From Desertivirga brevis (GTDB lineage: Bacteria > Bacteroidota > Bacteroidia > Sphingobacteriales > Sphingobacteriaceae), in assembly GCF_017355835.1 (NCBI RefSeq), contig NZ_JAFEWF010000005.1, positions 372,001 through 436,000 on the forward strand: DNA of 64,000 bases. The letters are read 5' to 3'. The notes below the pieces were generated by a model, which ran no database searches, was not told where the DNA came from, and saw nothing but the letters and a program-made list of their open reading frames with translations. The translations under genes were made by a program, and so were the position numbers. This document shows positions 50,606 to 59,329 of the stretch, one piece after another. The first letter of the stretch is position 1. Each line of letters starts with the position of its first letter.

Positions 50606-51217
50606 TTAGATTTTAACTATTCCATGAGTAAGGCTCTTCCACTGCGCCTTTGAAACGCCTAAAATTGCGCCAACAGCAACAATTGCATTCCTTATTTTAT
50701 CTTGTATTTTGTCTGTTTCAGTATTCGGTTGCTCATTTCTACCATGAACTTCTGCACTCACATCGTTTCCCACTCGTTTTACTATGAAATAACTATTAGC
50801 CTCGTCAGAAAAAAAATGAGCAGTATTGTTATCATCAGATTGCGGATTGTCGGCCGGCCTTACCCTAATGAGCGTATATTCCCAGTCTTCTTCATCATTC
50901 CTGCCTTCCTCTACTTTTTCAACTTCCACCCAGTCAAATCCCGCCCCTGATTCTGTTCCCGGTGCGGGAATATCAATCTTAAAACGATCACCCTCAGTAA
51001 CGAAATCTTTTTTTTCTTTTCCCAAATTATCCGTCAGAGAAAAATCTGCAGATGCAAGTCCTGCGTATTCATGCCACCTCGAGATCGATAGCAGACGTTG
51101 ACGAGCCTCAAGGTAATGGTTCCTTGCAAGCTGCGTACTTGAAAATGATTCAGTCGAAATTGTATCGGTCTTCGCGCCCTTTATATTGTCTGGCACTAAA
51201 TGATCTGGATGTTTCAT
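50606..51217 (-). CDS. Conserved hypothetical protein
   Basis: A 203-residue soluble, acidic protein without signal peptide. A central beta-rich part (FKIDIPAPGTESGAGFDWVE, then WEYTLIRVRPA) is followed by a helical C-terminus (DKIQDKIRNAIVAVGAILGV). No catalytic motif or family is recognised. It lies between purU and amtB with 61 and 128 bp of spacing. A TATTTTTG element at 51284-51291 could be its promoter. Confidence 0.65.
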   Translation of the reverse strand: MKHPDHLVPDNIKGAKTDTISTESFSSTQLARNHYLEARQRLLSISRWHEYAGLASADFSLTDNLGKEKKDFVTEGDRFKIDIPAPGTESGAGFDWVEVEKVEEGRNDEEDWEYTLIRVRPADNPQSDDNNTAHFFSDEANSYFIVKRVGNDVSAEVHGRNEQPNTETDKIQDKIRNAIVAVGAILGVSKAQWKSLTHGIVKI

Positions 51218-51278
51218 AGTTAGATTTTACTATAAAACATCCTAATCATAGAATGTTTGAACCTGTTATAGAAACAAG

Positions 51279-52118
51279 TTATTCAAAAATAATCGTTTTG
51301 TTACCTGTTATAAACACACGGTCCTGAAAAACCAGTTGCAATGCTCTGTTTAACACAGATTTTTCTACTTCTTTCCCTGCCGTCACCATATCACTAACCT
51401 TGAATGTATGATTTACCGGGATCGTTTCCTGAACTATAATAGGTCCTTCATCCAGGTCATTAGTTACGAAATGGGCAGTGGCCCCAATTACTTTAACGCC
51501 TCTTTCATGTGCCTGCCTGTAAGGACTTGCTCCTATAAAGGCAGGAAGGAACGAATGATGGATGTTTATAATTTTATTTCCAAAACGCGCAACAAAGTCA
51601 GGAGAGAGGATCCTCATAAACTTAGCAAGAACAATATAATCCGGCTCATATTCTTCGATCACTTTTATTAGCTCCTTTTCAAAATCAGGTTTGGATTTAT
51701 TCTCGTGAGATATATTAAAAAAAGGGATATCGAAACGATTCGTAAAAGACTTAAGTATATCGTAATTGCCTGCAACCATGCACACATTAGCGCCCAGGGT
51801 ATTGAAATGATGTCGTATAAGAATGTCTCCCAGGCAATGATATTCCTTAGTAACCAGTACGGCAATTTTCTTTTCCTTCTTTGGGTTTATGGTAACTTTA
51901 GCACTTTCAGGCAAAGCGTTCTGTAATTCACTTAGAAGCATCGCTTCATTTACCACGACTCCAGAACATTCTATCCTAGCAAAAAAGGTGTTGTTATCCT
52001 GATCCACGAATTCCCGCATCGCAGTAATATTGAGGTGATGCCTTGCCATTAATTCTGAAATGATTGCTACTAAACCAACTTTGTCCTTGCATTCAATCAG
52101 TATTAAATTCTCATTCAT
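51279..52118 (-). CDS. purU: Formyltetrahydrofolate deformylase
   Basis: Hydrolyses 10-formyl-THF to THF and formate, balancing one-carbon pools and feeding formate-dependent purine synthesis. The 279-residue protein has an N-terminal ACT domain (about 1-80) and a C-terminal formyltransferase fold (about 85-270). The catalytic Asn-His pair is in NIHHSFLPAF, and the Asp is in GATAHFVTNDLDEGPII. Both ACT and deformylase features separate it from PurN. It is divergent from the MBL-fold gene. Confidence 0.95.
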   Translation of the reverse strand: MNENLILIECKDKVGLVAIISELMARHHLNITAMREFVDQDNNTFFARIECSGVVVNEAMLLSELQNALPESAKVTINPKKEKKIAVLVTKEYHCLGDILIRHHFNTLGANVCMVAGNYDILKSFTNRFDIPFFNISHENKSKPDFEKELIKVIEEYEPDYIVLAKFMRILSPDFVARFGNKIINIHHSFLPAFIGASPYRQAHERGVKVIGATAHFVTNDLDEGPIIVQETIPVNHTFKVSDMVTAGKEVEKSVLNRALQLVFQDRVFITGNKTIIFE

Positions 52119-52232
52119 GGGGCCTAATATATAAGATTAATATTTATTTGAAGCGAGCGAATAAAAAACACCTCGGACCTAATCGAGTCTTATCTGATTT
52201 ATTTAATGTACAGTTTTTAAATACTAAAAAAC

Positions 52233-52240
52233 TATCTTTG
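52233..52240 (+). promoter_or_regulatory. -7 promoter element (TATCTTTG) of the MBL-fold gene
   Basis: Exact TAnnTTTG match on the plus strand, 22 bp upstream of the ATG at 52263. Confidence 0.65.
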
Positions 52241-52262
52241 ATTAACAAGGATTGACAGGGGA

Positions 52263-53075
52263 ATGGCATTTGCAATGTGTTCATTAAATTCCGGGAGTAA
52301 TGGGAATTGTTATTATATAGCAGGGAGGGACGAAGCAGTACTAATAGATGCTGGATTATCCTGCCGAGAAACAGAAAAACGAATGAAGCGACTCGGCTTG
52401 AGTATGGATAAGGTTAAAGCCATATTTATTAGTCATGAGCACACCGATCATATTAAAGGTATTCCAGGACTTGCTAAGAAACACAGACTTCCTGTTTATG
52501 TAACTTCAAAAACTTACCGAAACTCAGGTTTACAGCTCGATGCCGACTTAATCCTACCTTTTAAGGCCTATGAATCCGTAACCGTAGGTTCTCTTTCCAT
52601 TACCGCCTTTCCAAAATTTCACGACGCTGCTGATCCACATAGTTTTGTCATCAGTTACGGAGACAAAAAAATTGGGGTCTTTACAGATATAGGAAATGTT
52701 TGCGAGCATGTAATCGAAAACTTCCAGCAATGCCACGCAATTTTCTTGGAAGCGAATTATGATGAGGAAATGCTTAATCAGGGAAGATATCCTTATTTCT
52801 TAAAGAACAGGATTAGAGGAGGGCAGGGGCACTTATCGAACACGCAGGCCTTGAACCTTTTTATGGAATACCGCTCAGACAAGTTGAGTCACTTATTTTT
52901 ATCTCATCTTTCTAAAGATAACAACTGCCCTGACCTGGTTTACAAAACCTTTAATGCTAAAGCGAAAAAAACAGAAATAATAGTTGCTTCAAGATATGAG
53001 GAAACGGGAGTTTATTATTTGGAAAGCAACTCGAGCAAGCAAAGGCCGGTTCAACTGCAACTTAATCTATTTTAA
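52263..53075 (+). CDS. MBL-fold metallohydrolase (YycJ/WalJ-like)
   Basis: A 270-residue metallo-beta-lactamase-fold protein. The metal-binding motif HxHxDH appears as SHEHTDHIKGI, later ligands as FTDIGNV and near LSHLFLSHLSKDN. It resembles the YycJ/WalJ group, predicted exonucleases linked to DNA repair, and starts FAMCSLNSGSNGNCYYI as those proteins do. There is no signal peptide. The gene converges on the amidohydrolase, separated only by a 20-bp inverted repeat terminator that includes its own stop codon. Confidence 0.88.
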   Translation: MAFAMCSLNSGSNGNCYYIAGRDEAVLIDAGLSCRETEKRMKRLGLSMDKVKAIFISHEHTDHIKGIPGLAKKHRLPVYVTSKTYRNSGLQLDADLILPFKAYESVTVGSLSITAFPKFHDAADPHSFVISYGDKKIGVFTDIGNVCEHVIENFQQCHAIFLEANYDEEMLNQGRYPYFLKNRIRGGQGHLSNTQALNLFMEYRSDKLSHLFLSHLSKDNNCPDLVYKTFNAKAKKTEIIVASRYEETGVYYLESNSSKQRPVQLQLNLF

Positions 53076-53119
53076 GTATTGCTTCCTTTATACTACTGAA
53101 TAAAGGAAGCAATACTTAA
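53072..53119. terminator. Bidirectional terminator, perfect 20-bp inverted repeat
   Basis: Arms 53072-53091 and 53100-53119 (TTAAGTATTGCTTCCTTTAT and its exact complement) enclose an 8-base loop. The repeat spans the whole space between the two convergent stop codons and contains the plus-strand TAA. Confidence 0.75.
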
Positions 53120-56100
53120 CTAATCACACTCCGGGTGGGTATAAATAAATGTCTCCGAATCACCAGAGAAGTTACCGAAACTTTCTCCGCGACCTGTTTG
53201 CCACCACATTTTATTTCTTAATTTCTCAATATTTCCTACTTCATTGAGGTTTTCATCATACAGGTGACCATTTAGCATCACAAACTTTATGCGTTCTGTA
53301 TTTCTGATGTCTTCCAGAGGATTCTCCTCCAATACTATCAAATCTGCCAATTTTCCAGCCTCGATTGAACCAATTTCCTTAGACATACCCAAATAATCCG
53401 CACCATTAATAGTGGCCGATTTTAGTACTTGTAGTGGTGACATTCCTCCCTGAGCAAGCATCCACATTTCCCAGTGAGCACCCAGTCCCTGTAACTGCCC
53501 GTGGGAGCCTAAATTAACTTTAGTGCCTCCATCTGCCAGCTGTTTAACTGCTTTTGAAATTTCTATATGTCCATAATCCGCAAATTCTGAGGTATTCCTT
53601 CTTCTGGAGCGGCTATCCACAACGGGCCTCGGTACAAAATTAAGCAGTCGTTCATTTTCCCAAACATTTGTCCTGTCATACCAAAAGTTCTCTCCCGACT
53701 GGGCTCCATAGGCTACAATCAGCGTTGGAGTGTAAGCTGTTTTGCTGGCATTCCATAATGCCTTTACGTCTTTGTATAATGGTACTACCGGGATATTGTG
53801 TTCAATTCCAGTATGACCATCAAGGATCATCGACATATTATGTGAATATGTAGAACCACCTTCCGGAACAACTTCCATTTTCAATTCTCTTGCTGCTTGA
53901 ATAATCTGCTGGCGTTGTTCTCTTCTTGGCTGATTGTAGGACTTGACAGAAAATGCGCCCAACGCCTTTAATCTACGCAAGCTTGAACGGGCATCATCAA
54001 GACTATTTATAACAGCTTTAAAATCACCTTCGGCTCCGTACAAAATTGTCCCTGTGGAGAAAATCCTTGGACCTGTAAGTATTCCCGCCCTTTGCATTTC
54101 CGACTGACTGAATACCATTTCGGAATTACTTGAAGGATCATGAGCAGTTGTTACTCCGAAGGCCAGGTTCGCAAGGTAGCTCCAATCAGCCTGAGAGGAA
54201 ACTCCATCTGGACTGGTAGGTAAGTGAGCATGGACATCAACAATTCCAGGCATAATGGTCTTGTTTTCTGCGTTAATCACCTTCGCATCTTCCGGCACCT
54301 TCACTTGGTCGGACGGACCTACAGACACAATTTTATTTTCTTTAATTACTACTGTACCATTTTCAATCACCTGGTCTCCCTTCATTGTAATGATTCTAGC
54401 ATTGGTCAATGCAATAGAACCAGAAGGAAGATCTGCTTTAAGCTTTAAGCCGATATCAATCCCAGAACTATCTGAATTTTTATCCTCAACATCAGTCAAA
54501 TCTTTTATTTCTTCCGAGAAATATCCCGAACCCAAGGTCCAGTTAAGCTTTTTACTGTCTTTACTCCAATGAATGAAAGTTCCAGCATCCCTCGTAACTT
54601 TCGTAAGTGGAAGTGACTTGTTCGTAGAAGACAAGTCCAGTGCATTATTTGTATTAACTAAAGGAGTTAAATAAACGTTAAAGAGTTCATTGAAGGCCAT
54701 CCACTTTCCGTCAGGACTAGGCACAAACTGTGTCGCATATTGGGAAACATAGTGAGTACGGATATTCGCACCATTTACATCCATGCTTTTGAAGGCTTTC
54801 TTTCCGTTTTCATTTGATTGAAAATAGATCCTTGTATCCGAGGAATTGAATAACGGCCTTATACCCGCATCCGATACTTTAGTAGGAGCCCCACCAGTTG
54901 CTGGCATTACATAAATTCCCCCATTTTTACCATAGGTAAAACCTAGCATCATATTACCACCGCCTTTTCTAAAAACAATCTTATCGCCTTTATTTGAAAA
55001 CTTAGGTGAATAATAAAAGCCCTTCTCAGTAGTAAGCTGAATGATTCTTCCTGTTGCAAGTTCTATTCTGTTAATCGAACCCTTCATTTCATCACTCCAG
55101 TTTACATAAATGATAGACTTCCCGTCAGGACTAAATTCAGGTTCAAATTCAAAGTCAGTTCCGGTGGTAATACGAGTTGGCTTCCCATTAGGAAGATCTT
55201 TTACATAAATATATCCCGCTGCATTAAATGCAACTTTCTTCCCATCAGGCGAAGTAGTCAATTGGCGGATCATCCGCACTTTAAAATCATCTGAAAACAC
55301 TTTCTGATCGAAATGCAGGGCTTCAGCCACTGAATGATTTGAAGTTAATTCAAAAGGAATGATTGAAACAATTTGAGTGTTCACATCAAGCTTCCTTATT
55401 TTTCCCTTAGCATAGAAAATAATATTCTTACTGTCGGGTGTCCAGGCAAAGTTAGGGTACACGCCGAAGATAGCCCACGTTTCCTGCTGGTCACGAGACA
55501 GGTCATCATATAAAGGCCATTCTTCTCCTGTCGAAAGATCCTGAACATAAAGAGTTGTTTTAAGTCTTACCCGCTTAACAAAAGCCATCAGCTTACCGTC
55601 CGGAGAAATTTCCGGTCTTACTGCTCCACCTTGTCCCCCGGCTACGGTTTCAAAAGTTCCTGTTTCACGGTCCAGTCTCCTGATATTGTAAATCTCGCCA
55701 TTAGGATCTTTATTGTATTCGAAATAAGGCCCCGGACTTACATCTTCACTAAAATAAACATATCTGCCATCCGGAGACACCTCTGGTTCGCCTGCATCCT
55801 GCTGATCATTTTTACGCTTGGTAAGTTGAATCCCATCGCCTCCTCTAATACTATATAGCCACATCTCGCCAGCACCCAAAGATCTGGTACTTGTGAAGTG
55901 CTTTCTGGCGATAATATATTCGTTATCTGGTGTCCAGCTTGCATTATTTAAAAGTCTGAAAGATTCCTTCGTTATAGATCTCTTTCCTGACCCGTCTGCG
56001 TTCATAATCCAGATATTATCACCACCCTCTTTATCACTTGTGTAGGAAATAAATTTCCCGTTGGGACTAAATCGAGGTTGAACTTCATAAGCTGAGCCAG

Positions 56101-56332
56101 CTGACAAAACAGTAGCCCTACCACCGGCAATAGGCATCTTATAAATGTCGCCAAGCAGATCGAAAACGATTTCCTTCCCATCAGGACTAACATCAAGGTT
56201 CATCCACGTTCCCTCATCAACGGTGAAGGAAACCGATTTTGAAGGAGACCCAGTTCTCTCTACATTCCATTTTTGCTGACTAAATACTGCACTTGTCAAT
56301 AAGCTAAAGAAGACGACAGAAAGTTTTTTCAT
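53120..56332 (-). CDS. Secreted PD40-repeat amidohydrolase
   Basis: A 1070-residue exported protein. A signal peptide (about 1-18) is followed by a TolB-like beta-propeller of PD40 repeats through about residue 620 (SPDGKEIVFDL, SPNGKFISYTSDKEGGDNIW and similar). A metal-dependent amidohydrolase of the imidazolonepropionase/prolidase-like group completes the protein. It starts with the HxH motif in PGIVDVHAHLPTS and later has DGHTGIEHNI and NLGSHGQ. Such fusions are common in Bacteroidota and are thought to hydrolyse peptide-like or cyclic amide substrates in the periplasm. Substrate unknown. Confidence 0.88.
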   Translation of the reverse strand: MKKLSVVFFSLLTSAVFSQQKWNVERTGSPSKSVSFTVDEGTWMNLDVSPDGKEIVFDLLGDIYKMPIAGGRATVLSAGSAYEVQPRFSPNGKFISYTSDKEGGDNIWIMNADGSGKRSITKESFRLLNNASWTPDNEYIIARKHFTSTRSLGAGEMWLYSIRGGDGIQLTKRKNDQQDAGEPEVSPDGRYVYFSEDVSPGPYFEYNKDPNGEIYNIRRLDRETGTFETVAGGQGGAVRPEISPDGKLMAFVKRVRLKTTLYVQDLSTGEEWPLYDDLSRDQQETWAIFGVYPNFAWTPDSKNIIFYAKGKIRKLDVNTQIVSIIPFELTSNHSVAEALHFDQKVFSDDFKVRMIRQLTTSPDGKKVAFNAAGYIYVKDLPNGKPTRITTGTDFEFEPEFSPDGKSIIYVNWSDEMKGSINRIELATGRIIQLTTEKGFYYSPKFSNKGDKIVFRKGGGNMMLGFTYGKNGGIYVMPATGGAPTKVSDAGIRPLFNSSDTRIYFQSNENGKKAFKSMDVNGANIRTHYVSQYATQFVPSPDGKWMAFNELFNVYLTPLVNTNNALDLSSTNKSLPLTKVTRDAGTFIHWSKDSKKLNWTLGSGYFSEEIKDLTDVEDKNSDSSGIDIGLKLKADLPSGSIALTNARIITMKGDQVIENGTVVIKENKIVSVGPSDQVKVPEDAKVINAENKTIMPGIVDVHAHLPTSPDGVSSQADWSYLANLAFGVTTAHDPSSNSEMVFSQSEMQRAGILTGPRIFSTGTILYGAEGDFKAVINSLDDARSSLRRLKALGAFSVKSYNQPRREQRQQIIQAARELKMEVVPEGGSTYSHNMSMILDGHTGIEHNIPVVPLYKDVKALWNASKTAYTPTLIVAYGAQSGENFWYDRTNVWENERLLNFVPRPVVDSRSRRRNTSEFADYGHIEISKAVKQLADGGTKVNLGSHGQLQGLGAHWEMWMLAQGGMSPLQVLKSATINGADYLGMSKEIGSIEAGKLADLIVLEENPLEDIRNTERIKFVMLNGHLYDENLNEVGNIEKLRNKMWWQTGRGESFGNFSGDSETFIYTHPECD

Positions 56333-56553
56333 TCAAATTAATTTTGTAGTAATAGCATAAGCTAAGCAAAAAGGCATAAATAACATGTTGCAACTATGCG
56401 CCGTGTTTCGCTTCACTTGCTGATTAAAAGACAATTGACCTTAACGTAAATGAAAAATGTTAAGTCAAAAAGATATCTAATGTGTAGGCGCAAATATACC
56501 GCTTGTTTTGTGGGTTAAACTAAAAATTTGGTCAATTATTGTCCGGTGTTTGT

Positions 56554-56561
56554 TAGTTTTG
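56554..56561 (+). promoter_or_regulatory. -7 promoter element (TAGTTTTG) four bases before the recQ ATG
   Basis: TAnnTTTG match with only AGAA before the ATG at 56566, and a TTTG 23 bp upstream (56527-56530) as a possible -33 element. The transcript would be leaderless. Confidence 0.55.
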
Positions 56562-56565
56562 AGAA

Positions 56566-58458
56566 ATGTCCATTTACCAGGTATTAAAAAAATATTGGAA
56601 CTACGACTCATTCCGCCCTCTACAAGAAGATATTATTCTTTCAGTGATGGAAGGGAAGGATACTTTGGCATTATTACCGACCGGAGGAGGTAAATCAGTT
56701 TGTTTTCAGGTCCCCGCGATGACGATGCCAGGAATATGTATAGTTGTTTCGCCTCTCATTGCTTTAATGAAAGATCAGGTTGAGAATCTTAAAGCAAGGG
56801 GAATTGAAGCTGTTGCAATAGTTTCTGGAATGGGTAAGAGAGAGGTGGATATCCTTCTTGATAACTGCGTTTATGGTCCGATAAAATTTCTATATCTATC
56901 ACCAGAAAGACTAATGTCTGATTTGGTAAGAGAAAGGATAAGATATATGAAGGTAAACCTATTCGCGGTAGACGAGGCGCATTGTATTTCGCAGTGGGGA
57001 TATGACTTCAGGCCACCTTATCTTGAACTGTCAAATCTCAGAGAATTACATCCCAATGTTCCGGTCCTTGCTCTCACAGCTACAGCTACAGAATTTGTAG
57101 TTGAGGATATCCAACTGAAGCTGTCGTTCAAAAAGAAGAATGTCTTTCGCAAAAGCTTTGAGCGTAAGAACTTGGGATATATAGTTTCCCATGAGGATAA
57201 TAAGCTAAGGAAGTTGTTCGCGATAGCGAAAAAGGTGCAGGGTACTGGCATTGTATACGTACGAAACAGGAGGGAAACACAGGAAGTAGCAAGACAACTG
57301 AATGCACAAGGTATAAGGGCAGATTATTATCACGCGGGGGTTCCGGCCCTTCAGCGAAGCGAGAAGCAGGAAGCATGGAAAAACAATCAGATCAGGGTTA
57401 TTGTAGCTACTAATGCTTTCGGAATGGGTATAGATAAACCAGATGTCCGCTTTGTTGTGCACCTGGATCTCCCCGAGAGCCTTGAAGCTTATTACCAGGA
57501 AGCCGGACGGGCGGGCCGAGATGAACAAAAGGCTTTCGGAGTGCTATTGTATAATCATTCAGACCGATTGCAACTCGAGCGCAAGTTAGAATTGAGCTTT
57601 CCATCCGCAGAGGAGATTAAACAAGCATACCATTTTCTCGGGAACTACTTCCAATTAGCGTACGAGGCAGGAGAGGGCCTTACTTTCGAATTTGACATCG
57701 CCGATTTTTGTTCAAGGTACAAGCTGGAACCCATAAAAACTTTGAACATATTCAAGTTTCTGGAGCATGATGGGTATATATCATTAACAGAAAGTGTTTA
57801 TCTGCCCTCAAGGGTAAAAATTGTAGTAAGCAATGAGGAGTTATATCGGTTTCAGATCGAATATGCAAGCTATGACTCGTTCATTAAAATGCTCCTTCGA
57901 TCGCACGGAGGTATGTTCGACCAGTATGCAATGATCAGAGAAACTGATCTTGCTAAAAGGGTAGGAATGAGGTTTGATGATGTGGTTAAGGTTTTGGATA
58001 AATTGGAACAACTTGAAATCATTTCCTACCTGAAGCAAACCGACAAGCCTCAGGTTTACTTTAGTCGAGCAAGAGTGGATACACAAAATCTACATATAGA
58101 CACTAAATATATCAGGCAACGTAAGGAGATTATGCAACAACAGATTCAGGCAGTTATAGAATATGCAGAAGCAAAAAAATGCCGGAGCAGTATGCTATTG
58201 AAATACTTTGACGAAATAACTGACGAAAAATGCGGGGTCTGTGATGTTTGTATAGCGGAGAAGCGAATCGAAGATAGACAGACAGTTTTTGCTCAAATCA
58301 CTTACGAAATCCTCGAAGTTCTTGCTACGTCACATCTTACTATCGACGAATTGATTTCCAGAGTTCCAACAGGTACCGAGGCCGAGAAGATTGAGGCCTT
58401 TCGAAACCTTCTAGATGCAGGTAAACTAAAAACCGACGGAGAGAAGTATTACCTGTAA
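56566..58458 (+). CDS. recQ: ATP-dependent DNA helicase RecQ
   Basis: 3'-5' DNA helicase of 630 residues. Motifs are Walker A LLPTGGGKSVCFQ, DEAH in AVDEAHCISQWGYDFRPPY, LTATAT, the arginine-finger segment YQEAGRAGRD, and the RecQ zinc-binding Cys set (CRSSML...CGVCDVC, about 535-565). A winged RQC-like region follows. The C-terminal HRDC domain is absent or reduced, so it is the short RecQ type found in many Bacteroidota. It is divergent from the amidohydrolase, with a 233-bp gap. Confidence 0.93.
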   Translation: MSIYQVLKKYWNYDSFRPLQEDIILSVMEGKDTLALLPTGGGKSVCFQVPAMTMPGICIVVSPLIALMKDQVENLKARGIEAVAIVSGMGKREVDILLDNCVYGPIKFLYLSPERLMSDLVRERIRYMKVNLFAVDEAHCISQWGYDFRPPYLELSNLRELHPNVPVLALTATATEFVVEDIQLKLSFKKKNVFRKSFERKNLGYIVSHEDNKLRKLFAIAKKVQGTGIVYVRNRRETQEVARQLNAQGIRADYYHAGVPALQRSEKQEAWKNNQIRVIVATNAFGMGIDKPDVRFVVHLDLPESLEAYYQEAGRAGRDEQKAFGVLLYNHSDRLQLERKLELSFPSAEEIKQAYHFLGNYFQLAYEAGEGLTFEFDIADFCSRYKLEPIKTLNIFKFLEHDGYISLTESVYLPSRVKIVVSNEELYRFQIEYASYDSFIKMLLRSHGGMFDQYAMIRETDLAKRVGMRFDDVVKVLDKLEQLEIISYLKQTDKPQVYFSRARVDTQNLHIDTKYIRQRKEIMQQQIQAVIEYAEAKKCRSSMLLKYFDEITDEKCGVCDVCIAEKRIEDRQTVFAQITYEILEVLATSHLTIDELISRVPTGTEAEKIEAFRNLLDAGKLKTDGEKYYL

Positions 58459-58504
58459 CAGAAATCACCCGCTGTAATACTAATTAATCAATTAACAACG
58501 ATAA

Positions 58505-59245
58505 TTAAGCTTTTCCTTTTTCGTAATCTTTAAACCAGCTCCCTACTTTCATTTGGATTACACCAAAAAATGCCTCCCTGAAAATTCTAGTGCTCATTTT
58601 AGATTCACCTTCTGTACGGTCAGTAAAGATAATAGGAACTTCAACTACCTTAAATCCATGCTGAATGGCAGTGAACTTCATTTCTATCTGAAATGCATAT
58701 CCCACAAATTTAATCCTGTCAAGTGCTATAGTCTGTAATACTTTTCTTTTAAAACATTTGAACCCCGCAGTAGCATCTTGTATATCTATACCCGTTACAA
58801 GTCTCACATAAACAGAGGCAAAGAATGACATTAATACTCTACTCATGGGCCAATTCACAACATTAACCCCCTTAATATACCTGGATCCGATGGCTACATC
58901 TGCTCCCTGTACACAGGCCTCTCTTAACTTTATCAGATCATCAGGATTGTGAGAAAAATCTGCATCCATCTCAAAAATATATTCGTAGGTATGTTTTAAA
59001 GCCCATTCAAAACCGTGAATATATGCTGTTCCTAGTCCTAGCTTTCCCTTACGTTCTTCAATGAACAGCTTACCTGAAAATTCACCTTGTAGGTGTTTAA
59101 CAATATCGGCAGTCCCGTCAGGCGAGCCATCATCCACAACCAGGACATGGAATACATGTGTTAAGGAAAAGACCTTTCGAAGAATCTTCTCAATGTTTTC
59201 CTTTTCATTATATGTTGGAATTATTACTAGACTGTCTGAAAGCAC
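58505..59245 (-). CDS. Polyprenol-phosphate mannosyltransferase-like glycosyltransferase (GT2)
   Basis: A 246-residue family 2 glycosyltransferase of the dolichol-phosphate mannose synthase type. It has VIIPTYNEKENI, VVDDGSPDGTADIV, the metal-binding EMDADFSHNPDDL and the acceptor-side SRYIKGVNVVNWP. There is no C-terminal membrane domain, as in the soluble bacterial form. It would load a sugar onto polyprenyl phosphate for envelope glycans or protein glycosylation. The start codon is GTG (59243-59245), supported by a TAnnTTTG element upstream. Confidence 0.9.
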   Translation of the reverse strand: MLSDSLVIIPTYNEKENIEKILRKVFSLTHVFHVLVVDDGSPDGTADIVKHLQGEFSGKLFIEERKGKLGLGTAYIHGFEWALKHTYEYIFEMDADFSHNPDDLIKLREACVQGADVAIGSRYIKGVNVVNWPMSRVLMSFFASVYVRLVTGIDIQDATAGFKCFKRKVLQTIALDRIKFVGYAFQIEMKFTAIQHGFKVVEVPIIFTDRTEGESKMSTRIFREAFFGVIQMKVGSWFKDYEKGKA

Positions 59246-59263
59246 GGATTGGTATTAAAGCAG

Positions 59264-59271
59264 CAAAAGTA
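59264..59271 (-). promoter_or_regulatory. -7 promoter element (TACTTTTG) before the glycosyltransferase
   Basis: TAnnTTTG match on the minus strand, 18 bp upstream of the GTG start and just downstream of the terminator of the POT operon. Confidence 0.5.
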
Positions 59272-59292
59272 ATTTTAAAAAAAGATAAAAGA

Positions 59293-59317
59293 AACCCCTG
59301 CCCAGTAAACAGGGGTT
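59293..59317 (-). terminator. Intrinsic terminator of the peptide-utilisation operon
   Basis: Perfect 8-bp stem AACCCCTG/CAGGGGTT with a 9-base loop, followed on the minus strand by TTCTTTTATC and more T. It starts 12 bp after the stop of the last transporter gene. Confidence 0.8.
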
Positions 59318-59329
59318 AAAATATGTTAA

